A DNA stretch of 64,000 nt from JAVKLU01 sp031538895 (GTDB lineage Bacteria > Pseudomonadota > Gammaproteobacteria > Burkholderiales > Burkholderiaceae), in the NCBI GenBank assembly GCA_031538895.1, contig JAVKLU010000032.1, positions 46,962 to 110,961 on the forward strand. Reading direction: 5' to 3'. Under the pieces are notes generated by a model, which ran no database searches, had not been told where the DNA came from, and saw nothing but the letters and a program-made list of their open reading frames with translations. Shown piece after piece: positions 28,843 through 38,171 of the stretch. Positions within the stretch are counted from its first letter, which is position 1; each line of letters opens with the position of its first letter. Made by a program: the position numbers and the translations under genes.

Positions 28843-30576
28843 TTATGACTGCACGCCAAATTTTTTGATACTTTGGATAAAGGTGTCGGCGTTCTGATAA
28901 CCAATCACACGACCGACTTCGTGACCATCAGGCGCGAAAAATATGATTGCTGGTGGCCCGTACAAATTAAAGTTTTTGAGTAAGGCCTGATCGTTTTCGG
29001 TGTTAGCGGTGACGTCTGCTTGCAAGCGCACCACATTGTTCAAAGCGGCTTGGACGCGGCTATCGGTAAAAGTATAGGCTTCCATTTCTTTACACGATAC
29101 GCACCAGTCGGCGTAAAAATCCAAGATTTTCCACCCCGCTTGTGTTTGTTGCGTCGTCAATTCGGCCAAGTGATGCACGCGGGTAAAGCTGAGTGCTTGC
29201 GAAAATGGTGCCAGTGGGCCAACTGCATTACGCACAGCGCCGATAGCTTGAATGCTGCCCAGTGTCAGCAAAATCAACGCCAAAATCCAAGTTTTTTGCA
29301 CGATGAAATACCCCCCGCCGCCAATCGCTAGGGCACTGAGTAAGCCCATTTGCCAGCGCGGGCCTAATACTGGCGCCAATAACCAAATAGCCAAGGCAAA
29401 AAGTAGCAGGGCGAAAATCTGTTTCACCACCAACATCCACGGGCCTGATTTAGGCAATACGCGTTTGGCAGAAAATCCTAAAACAATTAAGGGCACGCAC
29501 ATGCCCAAGGCCATGACGGCGAGGGCCAATCCACCCAAGTCGATTCGTTGTGTTTGGCTGATATACAGCAGGACGCCTGCCAGTGGCGGCGCAACGCAAG
29601 GGCCAACGATTAGGGCAGACAAACCGCCGACGATGAAAGCGCCTTTTAGTGAGCCGCCTTTTTGACGCGATAACAGCGAGTTCACGCGGCGTTGAATACA
29701 TTCGGGAACTTGAATATCGGCGCCGCGCCATAAGGCCACGCCCAAAAACACCATCAATGAGGCGAACGCAATCAGTACAAAAGGATTTTGCAAAAATGCG
29801 CTCAACCCCAGTCCCAGTGCGCCTGCAGTCATTCCTAAAAGACTGTAAACCAAAACTACTCCAGCGCTATAGGCCAGTGATAACACGCCGCCTTTGGCGC
29901 GTTGTTCTTCGCCAATAATTAGCGCCGACAAAATCGGCAACATAGGCAATACGCAAGGCGTTAAGGATAGACCTAGTCCTAAAATAAAAAAAACGCTGAC
30001 GATCCAGCCAATGTTTTGGCTGGAAAGCGCCGCGTCAAAAGAAAAAAAATTAACGCTTGCGCTTGTAACTGAGTTACTGGCGTTTGCGTCTGTGGCAGCT
30101 TTATTTGTTAAGGCGTTTTTTTTTTGTGGCAAAGTCAAAGTGGCCTGTGACTTCATCGGCGGATAGCACACACCAATATCGGCACAACCTTGGGAGGTCA
30201 CTGCAATCGTGAAATGTGTGCCGCTGAATTTTTCGATGGGAATGATGACCTCGACGCTTTTACGAAAAGTTTTAATGTCAGGGCCAAAAGTGGGATCGTT
30301 AATCACGATCGCCTGGGGATATTGCGGAATCCCTAAAACGACTTCGGGTTCGCGTGCCGTAAACGCAAAGCGTTTTTCGTACATGTAATAACCCTCGGCG
30401 ATATTGAAGTGTACGGTGACCTGTGCCGCACCGGTACTTGACTGACTGGTTTGAGCTGAAAACTGAAATGCCAGTTCGGGTTTTAGTAATTCTTGCGCGC
30501 CGGCAGTGGGCCCCAGCAAATGAGCACCGATCAAGACGAGCGCAATCGACAGTAGGGCCTTAGAGAATAATGTCAT
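28843..30576 (-). CDS. dsbD: Thiol:disulfide interchange protein DsbD
   Basis: Transmembrane reductant conduit that passes electrons from cytoplasmic thioredoxin to periplasmic targets. The 577-residue product has a signal peptide (about 1-28), an N-terminal DsbD-alpha domain with the Cys pair in QGCADIGVCYPP and an eight-helix core with a Cys in each half (LTPCVLPMLP and VGPCVAPPL). The C-terminal thioredoxin domain carries CVSC in FYADWCVSCKEM. The start has no Shine-Dalgarno sequence and is preceded by a pyrimidine-rich tandem repeat. Confidence 0.94.
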   Translation of the reverse strand: MTLFSKALLSIALVLIGAHLLGPTAGAQELLKPELAFQFSAQTSQSSTGAAQVTVHFNIAEGYYMYEKRFAFTAREPEVVLGIPQYPQAIVINDPTFGPDIKTFRKSVEVIIPIEKFSGTHFTIAVTSQGCADIGVCYPPMKSQATLTLPQKKNALTNKAATDANASNSVTSASVNFFSFDAALSSQNIGWIVSVFFILGLGLSLTPCVLPMLPILSALIIGEEQRAKGGVLSLAYSAGVVLVYSLLGMTAGALGLGLSAFLQNPFVLIAFASLMVFLGVALWRGADIQVPECIQRRVNSLLSRQKGGSLKGAFIVGGLSALIVGPCVAPPLAGVLLYISQTQRIDLGGLALAVMALGMCVPLIVLGFSAKRVLPKSGPWMLVVKQIFALLLFALAIWLLAPVLGPRWQMGLLSALAIGGGGYFIVQKTWILALILLTLGSIQAIGAVRNAVGPLAPFSQALSFTRVHHLAELTTQQTQAGWKILDFYADWCVSCKEMEAYTFTDSRVQAALNNVVRLQADVTANTENDQALLKNFNLYGPPAIIFFAPDGHEVGRVIGYQNADTFIQSIKKFGVQS

Positions 30577-30580
30577 AAAT

Positions 30581-30635
30581 GAGAGATAAGCGAGAGATAA
30601 GCGAGAGATAAGCGAGAGATAAGCGAGAGATGAGC
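30581..30635 (-). repeat. Five 11-bp tandem repeats in the dsbD leader
   Basis: Five units of GAGAGATAAGC (plus strand; the last unit reads GAGAGATGAGC) run head to tail and end four bases before the dsbD start codon. On the dsbD transcript each unit reads as a pyrimidine-rich GCTTATCTCTC. Copy number could vary by slippage. There are no spacers, so it is not a CRISPR array. Confidence 0.9.
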
Positions 30636-30754
30636 GCGTAAAATGAGCGCAAAAATTAGGTGGTAATTATTGATATGAAAACTTTGATATGACAAAGCAC
30701 TGTCTGCACGATTGTAGCCCTAGCGCCACACTCATCCCAATCTAACCCTTATTT

Positions 30755-32707
30755 ATGCCTGTGATTAAAACGCTAGACGATCATTTGATTTCGCAAATTG
30801 CTGCTGGCGAAGTCGTCGAACGTCCGGCTTCAGCGATTAAAGAGTTGGTGGAAAACGCCCTCGATGCTGGCGCGCGCTCGATTACTGTGCGCATCGAAGA
30901 GGGTGGGGTGAAGTTTTTAAGTGTTCAAGATGATGGTTGTGGTATTGAGGCCGACCAGTTGCCATTGGCACTGCAACGCCACGCGACCTCAAAAATTGCG
31001 TCCTTGCGCGATTTGGAACAAGTGATGAGTTTAGGGTTTCGCGGTGAGGCTTTGGCATCAATCGCCTCAGTCGCGCGGGTGAGCTTGACCACCCGAACTG
31101 CCCTAGTTGAACATGGCCAAAACTTTGACGGCAAAGTGTTAAAACCCGCCGCACGCGCGGTGGGAACGACGATAGAAGTCGCTGATTTGTATTACAACAC
31201 GCCAGCGCGCCGTAAATTTTTAAAAACCGCGTCGACAGAATTTGCGCATTGCCAAGATGTGATGGAACGTATGGCTCTGGCGCATCACGAGGTGCATTTT
31301 TGTCTTTATCACAATCAGCGCATGGTGTCGGATTTTCCAGCGACCACTATGCCCAAAAGAGTCGGACAAGTTTTGGGTGCGGATTTTTTACCGCAAACCA
31401 TCGCACTTCATGAAGTCAGCGAAATCGATAACCGAGAAATCAGTTTGACCGGCGTGATAGGTTTGCCCAGCGTCGCCAAAGCGCGCGCGTCGGCACAGTA
31501 TTTTTTTGTCAATGGGCGTTTTGTACGTGATAAGGTTTTGGCGCATGCTTTGCGCATGGCCTATAGCGATGTGTTGCATCATCGCTTGCATCCGGCATTT
31601 GTGTTAATGCTGCAATTGCCGCCCGAACGCGTTGACGTGAATGTGCATCCGGCCAAAATTGAAGTCCGTTTTCGTGACAGTCAAGCAATCCATCAGTTTG
31701 TTTTTCATGCGCTCTCGCGCGCCTTAGCAAAAAACAGTGGTGCGATAGATCAAACCCATTCAAATGCCAGTAGCGTGCCAGCGCCTGAATTAAAAAATTC
31801 TGAATCCCGCACTCATTGGCCAAGTGCGCAACCCCAAATGCCTTTTCGTTCCGCGGTGGATTCGCATGGTGCTTTGAGCGCTTATCGCTTGCTGTCGGGA
31901 CGCGATACGCCAGAAGAGGGCGCGGCGCGGCGCGATGAGACCGCGCTTCACCAAATCGCGGCACCGTATTCAAGATTGCAAAACACAAGCGGTCAAAATA
32001 CAAATACGCCAAACACCAGCACGCCTCTTATCAATCAGGAACAGTATTTGGGTCAAGCCGTTGCGCAAATTCAAGGTGTTTATATTTTGGCGGAAACCAG
32101 TTCGGGTATGGTGATTGTTGATATGCACGCGGCGCATGAACGCGTGTTGTATGAAAAGCTCAAAGCGCAATGGGATGTTTTAGATCAAAATTCGAATCAA
32201 AACGCCATCCCAAAATTAGCTCAAAATAATCACCACAGTCACAACACCAAGGCCCTGCCAGCAGATTCTGCGGCAGGACAGACTTTGTTGATTCCTTTGG
32301 TCATCAAAGTCAATCGTTTTGAAATCGCTGCGATTGAATCGCACGCTGATACTTTGGCGCGTCTGGGTTTTGATTTGTCGGTGATGTCAGACAGTAGCGT
32401 CGCCCTACGCAGTTTGCCGCGCTTGCTGCAAGCCAATCGTGCGGATGCCTTGCTCAAAGCGGTATTACACGACTTAGAACAATACGGCGGTGCGCAAATT
32501 TTGACGCGTGCGCGCGATCAACTGTTAGCGACGATGGCCTGTCATGGCGCAGTGCGTGCGCATCGTCAATTAACGCGTGAAGAAATGAACGCACTGTTGC
32601 GGCAGATGGAGGCGACAGAGCGCGCTGATCAGTGCAATCACGGACGCCCAACTTGGGTGGCGTTTTCGATGGAACAGCTCGATGGGTTTTTTATGCGTGG
32701 CCAGTAA
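30755..32707 (+). CDS. mutL: DNA mismatch repair protein MutL
   Basis: GHKL ATPase that couples MutS mismatch recognition to downstream repair. The 650 residues include the N-terminal ATPase motifs IAAGEVVERPASAIKELVEN, DDGCGI and LGFRGEALASIASV. A variable linker follows, then a C-terminal dimerisation domain. At about 456-467 lies DMHAAHERVLYE, which fits the MutL endonuclease motif D(Q/M)HA-x2-E-x4-E found in bacteria lacking MutH. The linker near 410-430 is Asn/Thr-rich. The common downstream partner miaA is missing, and a mobile island lies 29 bp after the stop. Confidence 0.95.
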   Translation: MPVIKTLDDHLISQIAAGEVVERPASAIKELVENALDAGARSITVRIEEGGVKFLSVQDDGCGIEADQLPLALQRHATSKIASLRDLEQVMSLGFRGEALASIASVARVSLTTRTALVEHGQNFDGKVLKPAARAVGTTIEVADLYYNTPARRKFLKTASTEFAHCQDVMERMALAHHEVHFCLYHNQRMVSDFPATTMPKRVGQVLGADFLPQTIALHEVSEIDNREISLTGVIGLPSVAKARASAQYFFVNGRFVRDKVLAHALRMAYSDVLHHRLHPAFVLMLQLPPERVDVNVHPAKIEVRFRDSQAIHQFVFHALSRALAKNSGAIDQTHSNASSVPAPELKNSESRTHWPSAQPQMPFRSAVDSHGALSAYRLLSGRDTPEEGAARRDETALHQIAAPYSRLQNTSGQNTNTPNTSTPLINQEQYLGQAVAQIQGVYILAETSSGMVIVDMHAAHERVLYEKLKAQWDVLDQNSNQNAIPKLAQNNHHSHNTKALPADSAAGQTLLIPLVIKVNRFEIAAIESHADTLARLGFDLSVMSDSSVALRSLPRLLQANRADALLKAVLHDLEQYGGAQILTRARDQLLATMACHGAVRAHRQLTREEMNALLRQMEATERADQCNHGRPTWVAFSMEQLDGFFMRGQ

Positions 32708-32751
32708 GCCTGACTTTATTGTTGAGTCATCACAGTCAAAGGGTGTTCTAT

Positions 32752-33469
32752 AAACTCAATGGGCAAGCGCAATGAGTGCTGACCGAAAGAATTAAGTTTT
32801 TGTTTTTCATTTTTTGCGATTTTCCTTCTGATTTTGATTGTTGTTTCGTGGGTTTTTAGGGGTATTGACCCTATTTTTGCCGTTTTCATGCCATTTTGGG
32901 CATACCAACCCCCGTGCTTGTCCATTTGCTTACGAGCTTGAGTTTCGCATCCACGTTGACGTGGTTTTTGTAGCCGCAGTGGCTAATCCCCTTTGTTGGG
33001 TGTACAAGCTATCGACCAAGTAGTGCTCTTTGAGTTCTTCATGATCTACTCGCGAAACGCCCACACCGTGCGGGCATCAGGGATGGAGGCACCAAACTCA
33101 AGCCCCAAGAATCGCATGAAGGAGAGATGGTCTGCGACTTGAAACTCCAAACGCTCATCGTTCAAACGCTTATCGTCCAGCCGCTCACCGCTAGGTTGTG
33201 GATGGGCTGCAGAATCAGTAGTTTGAACACGAGCACGCGGTCGAGTGGCTTTCTGCCTGCCTTGCTCTTGCTCTTGCTTTGCTCTTGCGCTGTTTGGCGT
33301 CTATCTTCTTCAGAATGGGGCGGAAGATTTCCCAGTTGATGACTTTGTTTAAGCGCTCTAGCGGATCGCCGTGTTTGGAGAGTTGCGCGTGGTGCTTGTC
33401 GATGTCGAAAAAACCGAGTTGTATGTCAGAATCACCATTTTGGTATCCTTGGTCTTTAACACTGTTCAC
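32752..33469 (-). pseudogene. Broken IS5-family transposase
   Basis: Minus-strand fragments of an IS5-type transposase. The first part reads QLGFFDIDKHHAQLSKHGDP then LERLNKVINWEIFRPIL from 33469. A middle part (33060-33160) reads RLEFQVADHLSFMRFLGLEF and then PDARTVWAFRE, a typical IS5-family core. Later pieces contain CGYKNHVNVDA. Frames change between pieces and stops intervene, so no functional enzyme can be made. Confidence 0.72.
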
Positions 33470-33479
33470 GCCGCGTTTG

Positions 33480-33508
33480 TTGTCAGGTATTTTCCGCTAC
33501 GGATAGAA
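33480..33508 (+). promoter_or_regulatory. Possible outward promoter in the IS end
   Basis: TTGTCA at 33480-33485 and ATAGAA at 33503-33508, 17 bp apart, point towards the phospholipase gene from within the left IS terminus. The -10 is a weak match. Confidence 0.25.
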
Positions 33509-33551
33509 ATGCCTGAAAATAGGTGTCTTAAACGATAAATAAACTGTTTTT

Positions 33552-35417
33552 ATGATGAAAAATATTTTGACAAAACTCCGTACAATAAAGCTGACAATGG
33601 TTTTATTGATGGCTGCATTTATATTAACTGCTTGTGATGATGTGGCCGAGTATGGGTCGTGGCCGATTGATTGGGAAGCCTTCGGTAAAGGGGGTTCGAG
33701 CCCAGAAGAGCATCGTTATCCTGATTGGATGAGCAAACTAGGGGATGAAACTCCTCTCACAGATATCTCCATTCCAGGCACGCATGATTCAGGGGCTAAC
33801 AATAACAACGAATTCGTTAGAACTCAAGCAATGGATATAGATAGTCAATTATGGGCAGGAATTCGTTTTCTTGATATGCGATTTGCGATGAAAGATGGAG
33901 AATTGGCTGTGTACCATGGGGATTACTATGTCAATAAAACTGCTCGAGATGTCTTTGCACAAATTAGAAAATTCCTTAATCAATTTCCAAGCGAAGCCGT
34001 TATTATGCGAATCAGCAGAGAACACCCAAAAAAAGACGAGATAGACTTGTTTGGAGAGCAGATAGAGAAGCTTTTTAAGGAAAATGAGGATCTTGTTTAT
34101 CCTAATGAAAAAAACGTTAAGGACATTACCCTTGGAGAAGTAAGAGGGCGAGTATTTCCTCTCATGAAAAATTGGAGTGGATCTATTTATGGTTGGAACT
34201 ATAGTGGAAGTAATTTAAAAATAACAGATGATTGGGGAATGTGGGGAATTGGTTCTTTATGGAATAAATGGCTTTCTTTTAAAGGAGGGCTTCAAGATGC
34301 CGCCAAGCATAACGGAGATGGTAATTTATATTTAACCTATGGAAATGGGGCAATGGCTGATGGTTCAGGAGCTATTGTGCTGCCTTATTTTGTTGCAGCT
34401 GGTACTGACTCTTGGAACGGTGCATTGTTGCCAACGGGCTGGCTTTCAATGGCGGGAGATGGTTACTATCCTGATTTTTTTCGTGGTTCCTGCGCAGGTG
34501 CCTTATGCTCAATTAAATACACAGGCATAAACTTTTTAACCAGTCATTATTTAGGGGATTCAAAGCCATCTATGATGGCGCATACAGGAATATTGGTATT
34601 TGATTTTCCTGGGTGGAGTCTAATTAATAAAATTATTAAGACAAATGAGATTGAATGGCAGGGTAATCCAAACAGAAATTTGGCAATTTATCAAAGATCT
34701 AGAGATATAAATGAAATTGGACGTAATGATGTTTTTGTTTATAAGATAAAAAATGTTGGAAAAGATAAATGTATTGATGCTAAGAGTAGAAATACTGGCT
34801 TAAGTATGAAGCCGTGTGATGACATGCCTACTTCTTGGGAAATACCTCATTATTTATCTAATGAAAAACCTACCTTAGTAAAATTTAAATATGGGAATGG
34901 AGACCTCCAATGTTTGGATAGGGCAGGTACTCTCGGATATAATTGGGCTTGTCATGCAGAGCAAAATCAAAAATGGATATTTACAGCGAAACCTTCTGGT
35001 ACGTACATAATACGTCCACAAGGACGTGGAGATTTATGTCTTGAGGCGGAAGACTCCGCGGTGACGATTAGACGATGTAACGAGGAAAAAAATACTCAAG
35101 AGTGGATGCTTGCTAAAGTAGGTACTGAAGTTGAAATTACTAATCGAAGCTCTCAGGGTAATGCTAATGTTAATGCTGTTTGCTTTTATGCTGATGTTCA
35201 CTATAGAGGTAAGGAAACTTGCTATGGAAAAGGATATTTCTCCGTATCCGATGCTCAGAATGATACGTTTTCCTCAGTTAAAGCAGACCCATATTGCTCT
35301 GTTACGGTATTTGAACATTCTTGGGGTGGTGGCGAGAGAAGAGAATATCGGTATAGTACGCCTAATATGGGCGACTTTAACGATAGGGCATCCTCTCTCC
35401 AAGTTTCTTGTAATTAG
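33552..35417 (+). CDS. Lipoprotein PI-PLC with ricin-type and crystallin-like domains
   Basis: A 621-residue exported protein. Residues 1-28 are a lipoprotein signal with lipobox LTAC and lipidation at Cys28. Residues about 60-380 form a phosphatidylinositol-specific phospholipase C X domain: SIPGTHDSGANN with catalytic His78, then RFLDMR (108-110), and VYHGDYY with the second His122. Residues about 395-535 resemble a ricin-B-type lectin (KCIDAKSRNTG, QKWIFT, DLCLEAED). Residues about 540-621 resemble a beta/gamma-crystallin domain (CFYADVHYRGKETCYGKG, then NDRASSLQV). It should cleave phosphoinositides or GPI-type lipids at the cell surface. Codon use is visibly AT-rich compared with mutL and priA, and it is framed by IS remnants, so it was probably acquired. 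A second ATG follows the first directly. Confidence 0.82.
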   Translation: MMKNILTKLRTIKLTMVLLMAAFILTACDDVAEYGSWPIDWEAFGKGGSSPEEHRYPDWMSKLGDETPLTDISIPGTHDSGANNNNEFVRTQAMDIDSQLWAGIRFLDMRFAMKDGELAVYHGDYYVNKTARDVFAQIRKFLNQFPSEAVIMRISREHPKKDEIDLFGEQIEKLFKENEDLVYPNEKNVKDITLGEVRGRVFPLMKNWSGSIYGWNYSGSNLKITDDWGMWGIGSLWNKWLSFKGGLQDAAKHNGDGNLYLTYGNGAMADGSGAIVLPYFVAAGTDSWNGALLPTGWLSMAGDGYYPDFFRGSCAGALCSIKYTGINFLTSHYLGDSKPSMMAHTGILVFDFPGWSLINKIIKTNEIEWQGNPNRNLAIYQRSRDINEIGRNDVFVYKIKNVGKDKCIDAKSRNTGLSMKPCDDMPTSWEIPHYLSNEKPTLVKFKYGNGDLQCLDRAGTLGYNWACHAEQNQKWIFTAKPSGTYIIRPQGRGDLCLEAEDSAVTIRRCNEEKNTQEWMLAKVGTEVEITNRSSQGNANVNAVCFYADVHYRGKETCYGKGYFSVSDAQNDTFSSVKADPYCSVTVFEHSWGGGERREYRYSTPNMGDFNDRASSLQVSCN

Positions 35418-35442
35418 CGTACCTTACGCATTACAGGCATAA

Positions 35443-35950
35443 GGGGTGTTCTATAAATTCAATGCGCAAGCGCAATGAATGCTGATTGAGAGAATTGAAT
35501 TTTGGCTTTTCATTTTTTACGCTTTACCTTCAGGTTTTGATTTTTGTTTCGTGGGTTTTTAGGGGTATTGCCCCAGTTTTTCCTGCCTGCATGTCATTTG
35601 GGGCATATCAACCCCCGTGATGCGCACAAGCGCTTTGCGAATCAATATCTCGATGCGGCTGATGTTGTAGGTCAGATTCATCAGTCCGATATTGAGCTTG
35701 GCTTTCTGCCTGCCTTACTCTTGCGCTGTTTGGCATCTATCTTCTTCAGAATGGGGCGGAAGATTTCCCATTTGATGTCTTTGTTTAAGCGTTCCAGCGG
35801 ATCACCGTGTTTAGAGAGTTGCGCGTGGTGCTTGTCGATGTCGAAAAAAACGACCTACATGTTAGCATGATCTAGTTGTTACCCAACACCTTTAACGCGG
35901 TTCACGCCGCGTTTGTTGTCTGGGGTTTCTTGCTATTTATAGAAGTGCCC
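35443..35950 (-). mobile_element. Right IS5-family remnant
   Basis: A 508-bp decayed IS with left end GGGGTGTTCTATAAAT and right end TATTTATAGAAGTGCCC. It shares terminal and transposase-start segments with the left remnant but has a larger internal deletion. Orientation is the same as the left copy. Confidence 0.75.
35695..35860 (-). pseudogene. N-terminal fragment of IS5-family transposase
   Basis: Minus-strand coding remnant equivalent to the first part of the left transposase (sequence encoding the LERLNK and EIFRPILKKIDAK region). It is frameshifted near its start, where a run of A bases has expanded, and cut off by deletion of the catalytic part. Confidence 0.6.
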
Positions 35951-35985
35951 TCAATTTTTTATTGGTCTAATCTTTTATCAGTCTA

Positions 35986-38058
35986 ATGCCCATTCTTCGT
36001 ATCGCACTGGACACGCCTTTGCCGCAATTGTTTGACTATCTGTGTGAGGAAGTTGTCGCGCCTGGAAGCTTAGTGGCGGTGCCTTTTGGTCGTGGCGACA
36101 AAATTCATGTCGGCGTAGTGTTGGACCGTGTGGACACCAGCACTCAGGATCTCGCGAAGCTCAAAATAGTTGCCCAAGTGATATACGATTGTCCTCCGCT
36201 CATGGCTTCATGGCGTGATTTATGTCAGTTCGCATCAGCGTATTACCACCACCCGCTGGGTGAAGTGATGGTGTCGTCTTTACCCAAAAATCTGCGCGAT
36301 GCGAACACTGCTGCCTTGACGCGCGCGCATCAAAAAAACAATGCGTCAGTGACCGAGGCTGCTAAAAAGCTGGGCGCTAAAAATTTGGCGGTTAAAAAAT
36401 TAAATGCTAGCGATACTGAGATCAGCGAAATCGATACGACGCTGACCTTGCATCCTGAACAAGCGTTGGCAGTGGCGGCGATTAACGCGGCGCAAGGCTA
36501 TACCCCTTTTTTACTGCACGGGATTACCGGCAGCGGAAAAACAGAGGTGTATTTGCAAGCGGCGGCGGCGGTTTTGGCGCGTAATCAATCGGCGCAAGTG
36601 TTGATTTTGGTGCCAGAAATTAATTTAACGCCGCAGTTATTGACGCGCATCGAACAACGTTTTCATGCCCATTCGGTGGTCTGTTTGCACAGTGGTTTAA
36701 GTGAAGGCGCACGACTACGCAGTTGGCTGCATGCGCATTCGGGCGGTGCGTCTATTGTGTTGGGAACGCGTCTGGCGATCATGGCATCTGTGCCAAATTT
36801 GGCCTTAATCATTGTTGATGAAGAGCACGATGCCTCGTATAAACAACAAGAAGGTTGGCATTATTCTGCGCGTGATTTGGCGATTTGGCGCGCACATCAA
36901 TTGGCTATTCCTATTGTTTTGGGTTCTGCGACGCCGTCGATCGAAACCTGGTATGCCGCGCAAAACAAACGTTATCAATTGTTGACTTTGAATCAACGTG
37001 CAGGGGATGCCAAACCGCCGCAGATTCGTTGTATTGATACCGGAGTTCATAAAACGATAGACGGATTGAGTCAAGTCTTGATCACAGCCGTGCGCGAACG
37101 CTTAAATGCGCGCGAGCAAGTTTTGCTATTTCTGAATCGGCGCGGTTATGCCCCAGTCCTTTCATGCGGTTTGTGCGCCTGGGTGTCCGAGTGCCCGAAC
37201 TGCAATGCAACGCTGGTTTTGCACACCGCCGACAAACGCCTGCACTGTCATTTATGCGCGGCCCAAAGTCCGATTCCGCGCGCGTGTCCGACCTGCGGCA
37301 ATCCTGATATCGCGGCCTTGGGACGAGGAACGCAAAGAATTGAAGAATCCTTAGCGACACAATTTGCCACCCGCGCCGATGGTTCGGCGATTACCGTATT
37401 GCGCATTGATGCTGATAGCGTGCGCAAAAAAGGCAGTGCCGAAGAAGCTTTTGCCAAAGTGCATCGCGGCGAAATTGATATTTTGGTGGGCACGCAAATG
37501 GTCAGTAAAGGACACGATTTTCGCGGCATCAATTTGGTTGCGGTATTGAATGCTGACGCCGCTTTATTCAGCGGCGATTTTCGTGCTGGCGAGCGATTAT
37601 TTGCCCAGCTGATGCAGGTCGCGGGCCGCGCAGGTCGCGCCAGCGATACCAGTGAAGTCTTGATTCAAACACGCTACCCCAGCCATCCTTTGTATGATGC
37701 CTTGATCAAACAAGATTACGCCGCTTATGCCACAGTATTATTAGAAGAACGAAGTAGCGCGGGCCTGCCACCGTTTTCGCATCAGGTTATCTTGCGTGCA
37801 CAGGCACGAACCATGGAGGCAGCCTTAGAATTCCTAACTTATGCCAGTGAGTTGTTGTCAGAAAATCCCGCGTTGGTCATTAACTCGCCGATTCCGATGA
37901 ATGTCGCCAAAATTGCCAATTTGTGTCGCGCGCAATTGTTGATCGAATCCAACTCACGCAGTCAGTTACAAAACGCCTTGACTCCCTGGGTTGCGGCTTT
38001 GTATCAAATGAAATCGCGTATCAGATGGCAGTTAGAGGTTGATCCGCATGATGTCTAA
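35986..38058 (+). CDS. priA: Primosomal protein N' (replication restart helicase)
   Basis: 3'-to-5' helicase that reloads the replisome at stalled forks. The 690-residue protein has an N-terminal DNA-binding domain and Walker A HGITGSGKTEVYLQ near residue 180. The Walker B/DEAH-type box is IIVDEEHDASYKQ. An eight-cysteine zinc region starts CGLCAWVSECPNCNATL and ends CPTCG. The helicase C domain has VAGRAGRA. It begins 35 bp beyond the mobile island, so its promoter region may have been altered by the insertion. Confidence 0.95.
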   Translation: MPILRIALDTPLPQLFDYLCEEVVAPGSLVAVPFGRGDKIHVGVVLDRVDTSTQDLAKLKIVAQVIYDCPPLMASWRDLCQFASAYYHHPLGEVMVSSLPKNLRDANTAALTRAHQKNNASVTEAAKKLGAKNLAVKKLNASDTEISEIDTTLTLHPEQALAVAAINAAQGYTPFLLHGITGSGKTEVYLQAAAAVLARNQSAQVLILVPEINLTPQLLTRIEQRFHAHSVVCLHSGLSEGARLRSWLHAHSGGASIVLGTRLAIMASVPNLALIIVDEEHDASYKQQEGWHYSARDLAIWRAHQLAIPIVLGSATPSIETWYAAQNKRYQLLTLNQRAGDAKPPQIRCIDTGVHKTIDGLSQVLITAVRERLNAREQVLLFLNRRGYAPVLSCGLCAWVSECPNCNATLVLHTADKRLHCHLCAAQSPIPRACPTCGNPDIAALGRGTQRIEESLATQFATRADGSAITVLRIDADSVRKKGSAEEAFAKVHRGEIDILVGTQMVSKGHDFRGINLVAVLNADAALFSGDFRAGERLFAQLMQVAGRAGRASDTSEVLIQTRYPSHPLYDALIKQDYAAYATVLLEERSSAGLPPFSHQVILRAQARTMEAALEFLTYASELLSENPALVINSPIPMNVAKIANLCRAQLLIESNSRSQLQNALTPWVAALYQMKSRIRWQLEVDPHDV

Positions 38059-38171
38059 ATATTCTGGCACATGGTGGTAAATCGCGGTAAATCGTGTTTT
38101 GAACTATCTGCAATTTCAGCCACACCTTTTGTTATCCTTAACATTCTGTTCAATTTAACTTGTGATTAACC

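Larger units (their letters stand above)
32740..33513 (-). mobile_element. Left IS5-family remnant
   Basis: Decayed IS of about 774 bp. Its left end reads GGGTGTTCTATAAA and its right end ATAGAAATGCC, forming imperfect terminal inverted repeats. It shares both terminal segments with the right remnant at 35443-35950 (for example GTTTCGTGGGTTTTTAGGGG and GTGGTGCTTGTCGATGTCGA), showing that the two descend from one element. Confidence 0.75.
32740..35950. mobile_element. Composite-transposon-like island carrying a phospholipase gene
   Basis: A 3.2-kb unit made of two decayed IS copies in the same orientation around one AT-rich cargo gene. The outer ends are imperfect inverted repeats: AGGGTGTTCTATAAA at the left, and GGGCACTTCTATAAAT when the right end is read inward. 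The four bases TCAA occur immediately outside both ends (32736-32739 and 35951-35954), as expected for a target-site duplication. The island separates mutL from priA. Both transposase copies are broken, so it is probably no longer autonomous. Confidence 0.75.

Noticed and set aside
30581..30635. CRISPR-like array
   Set aside because: The 11-bp units are contiguous with no spacers, and no cas genes are nearby.
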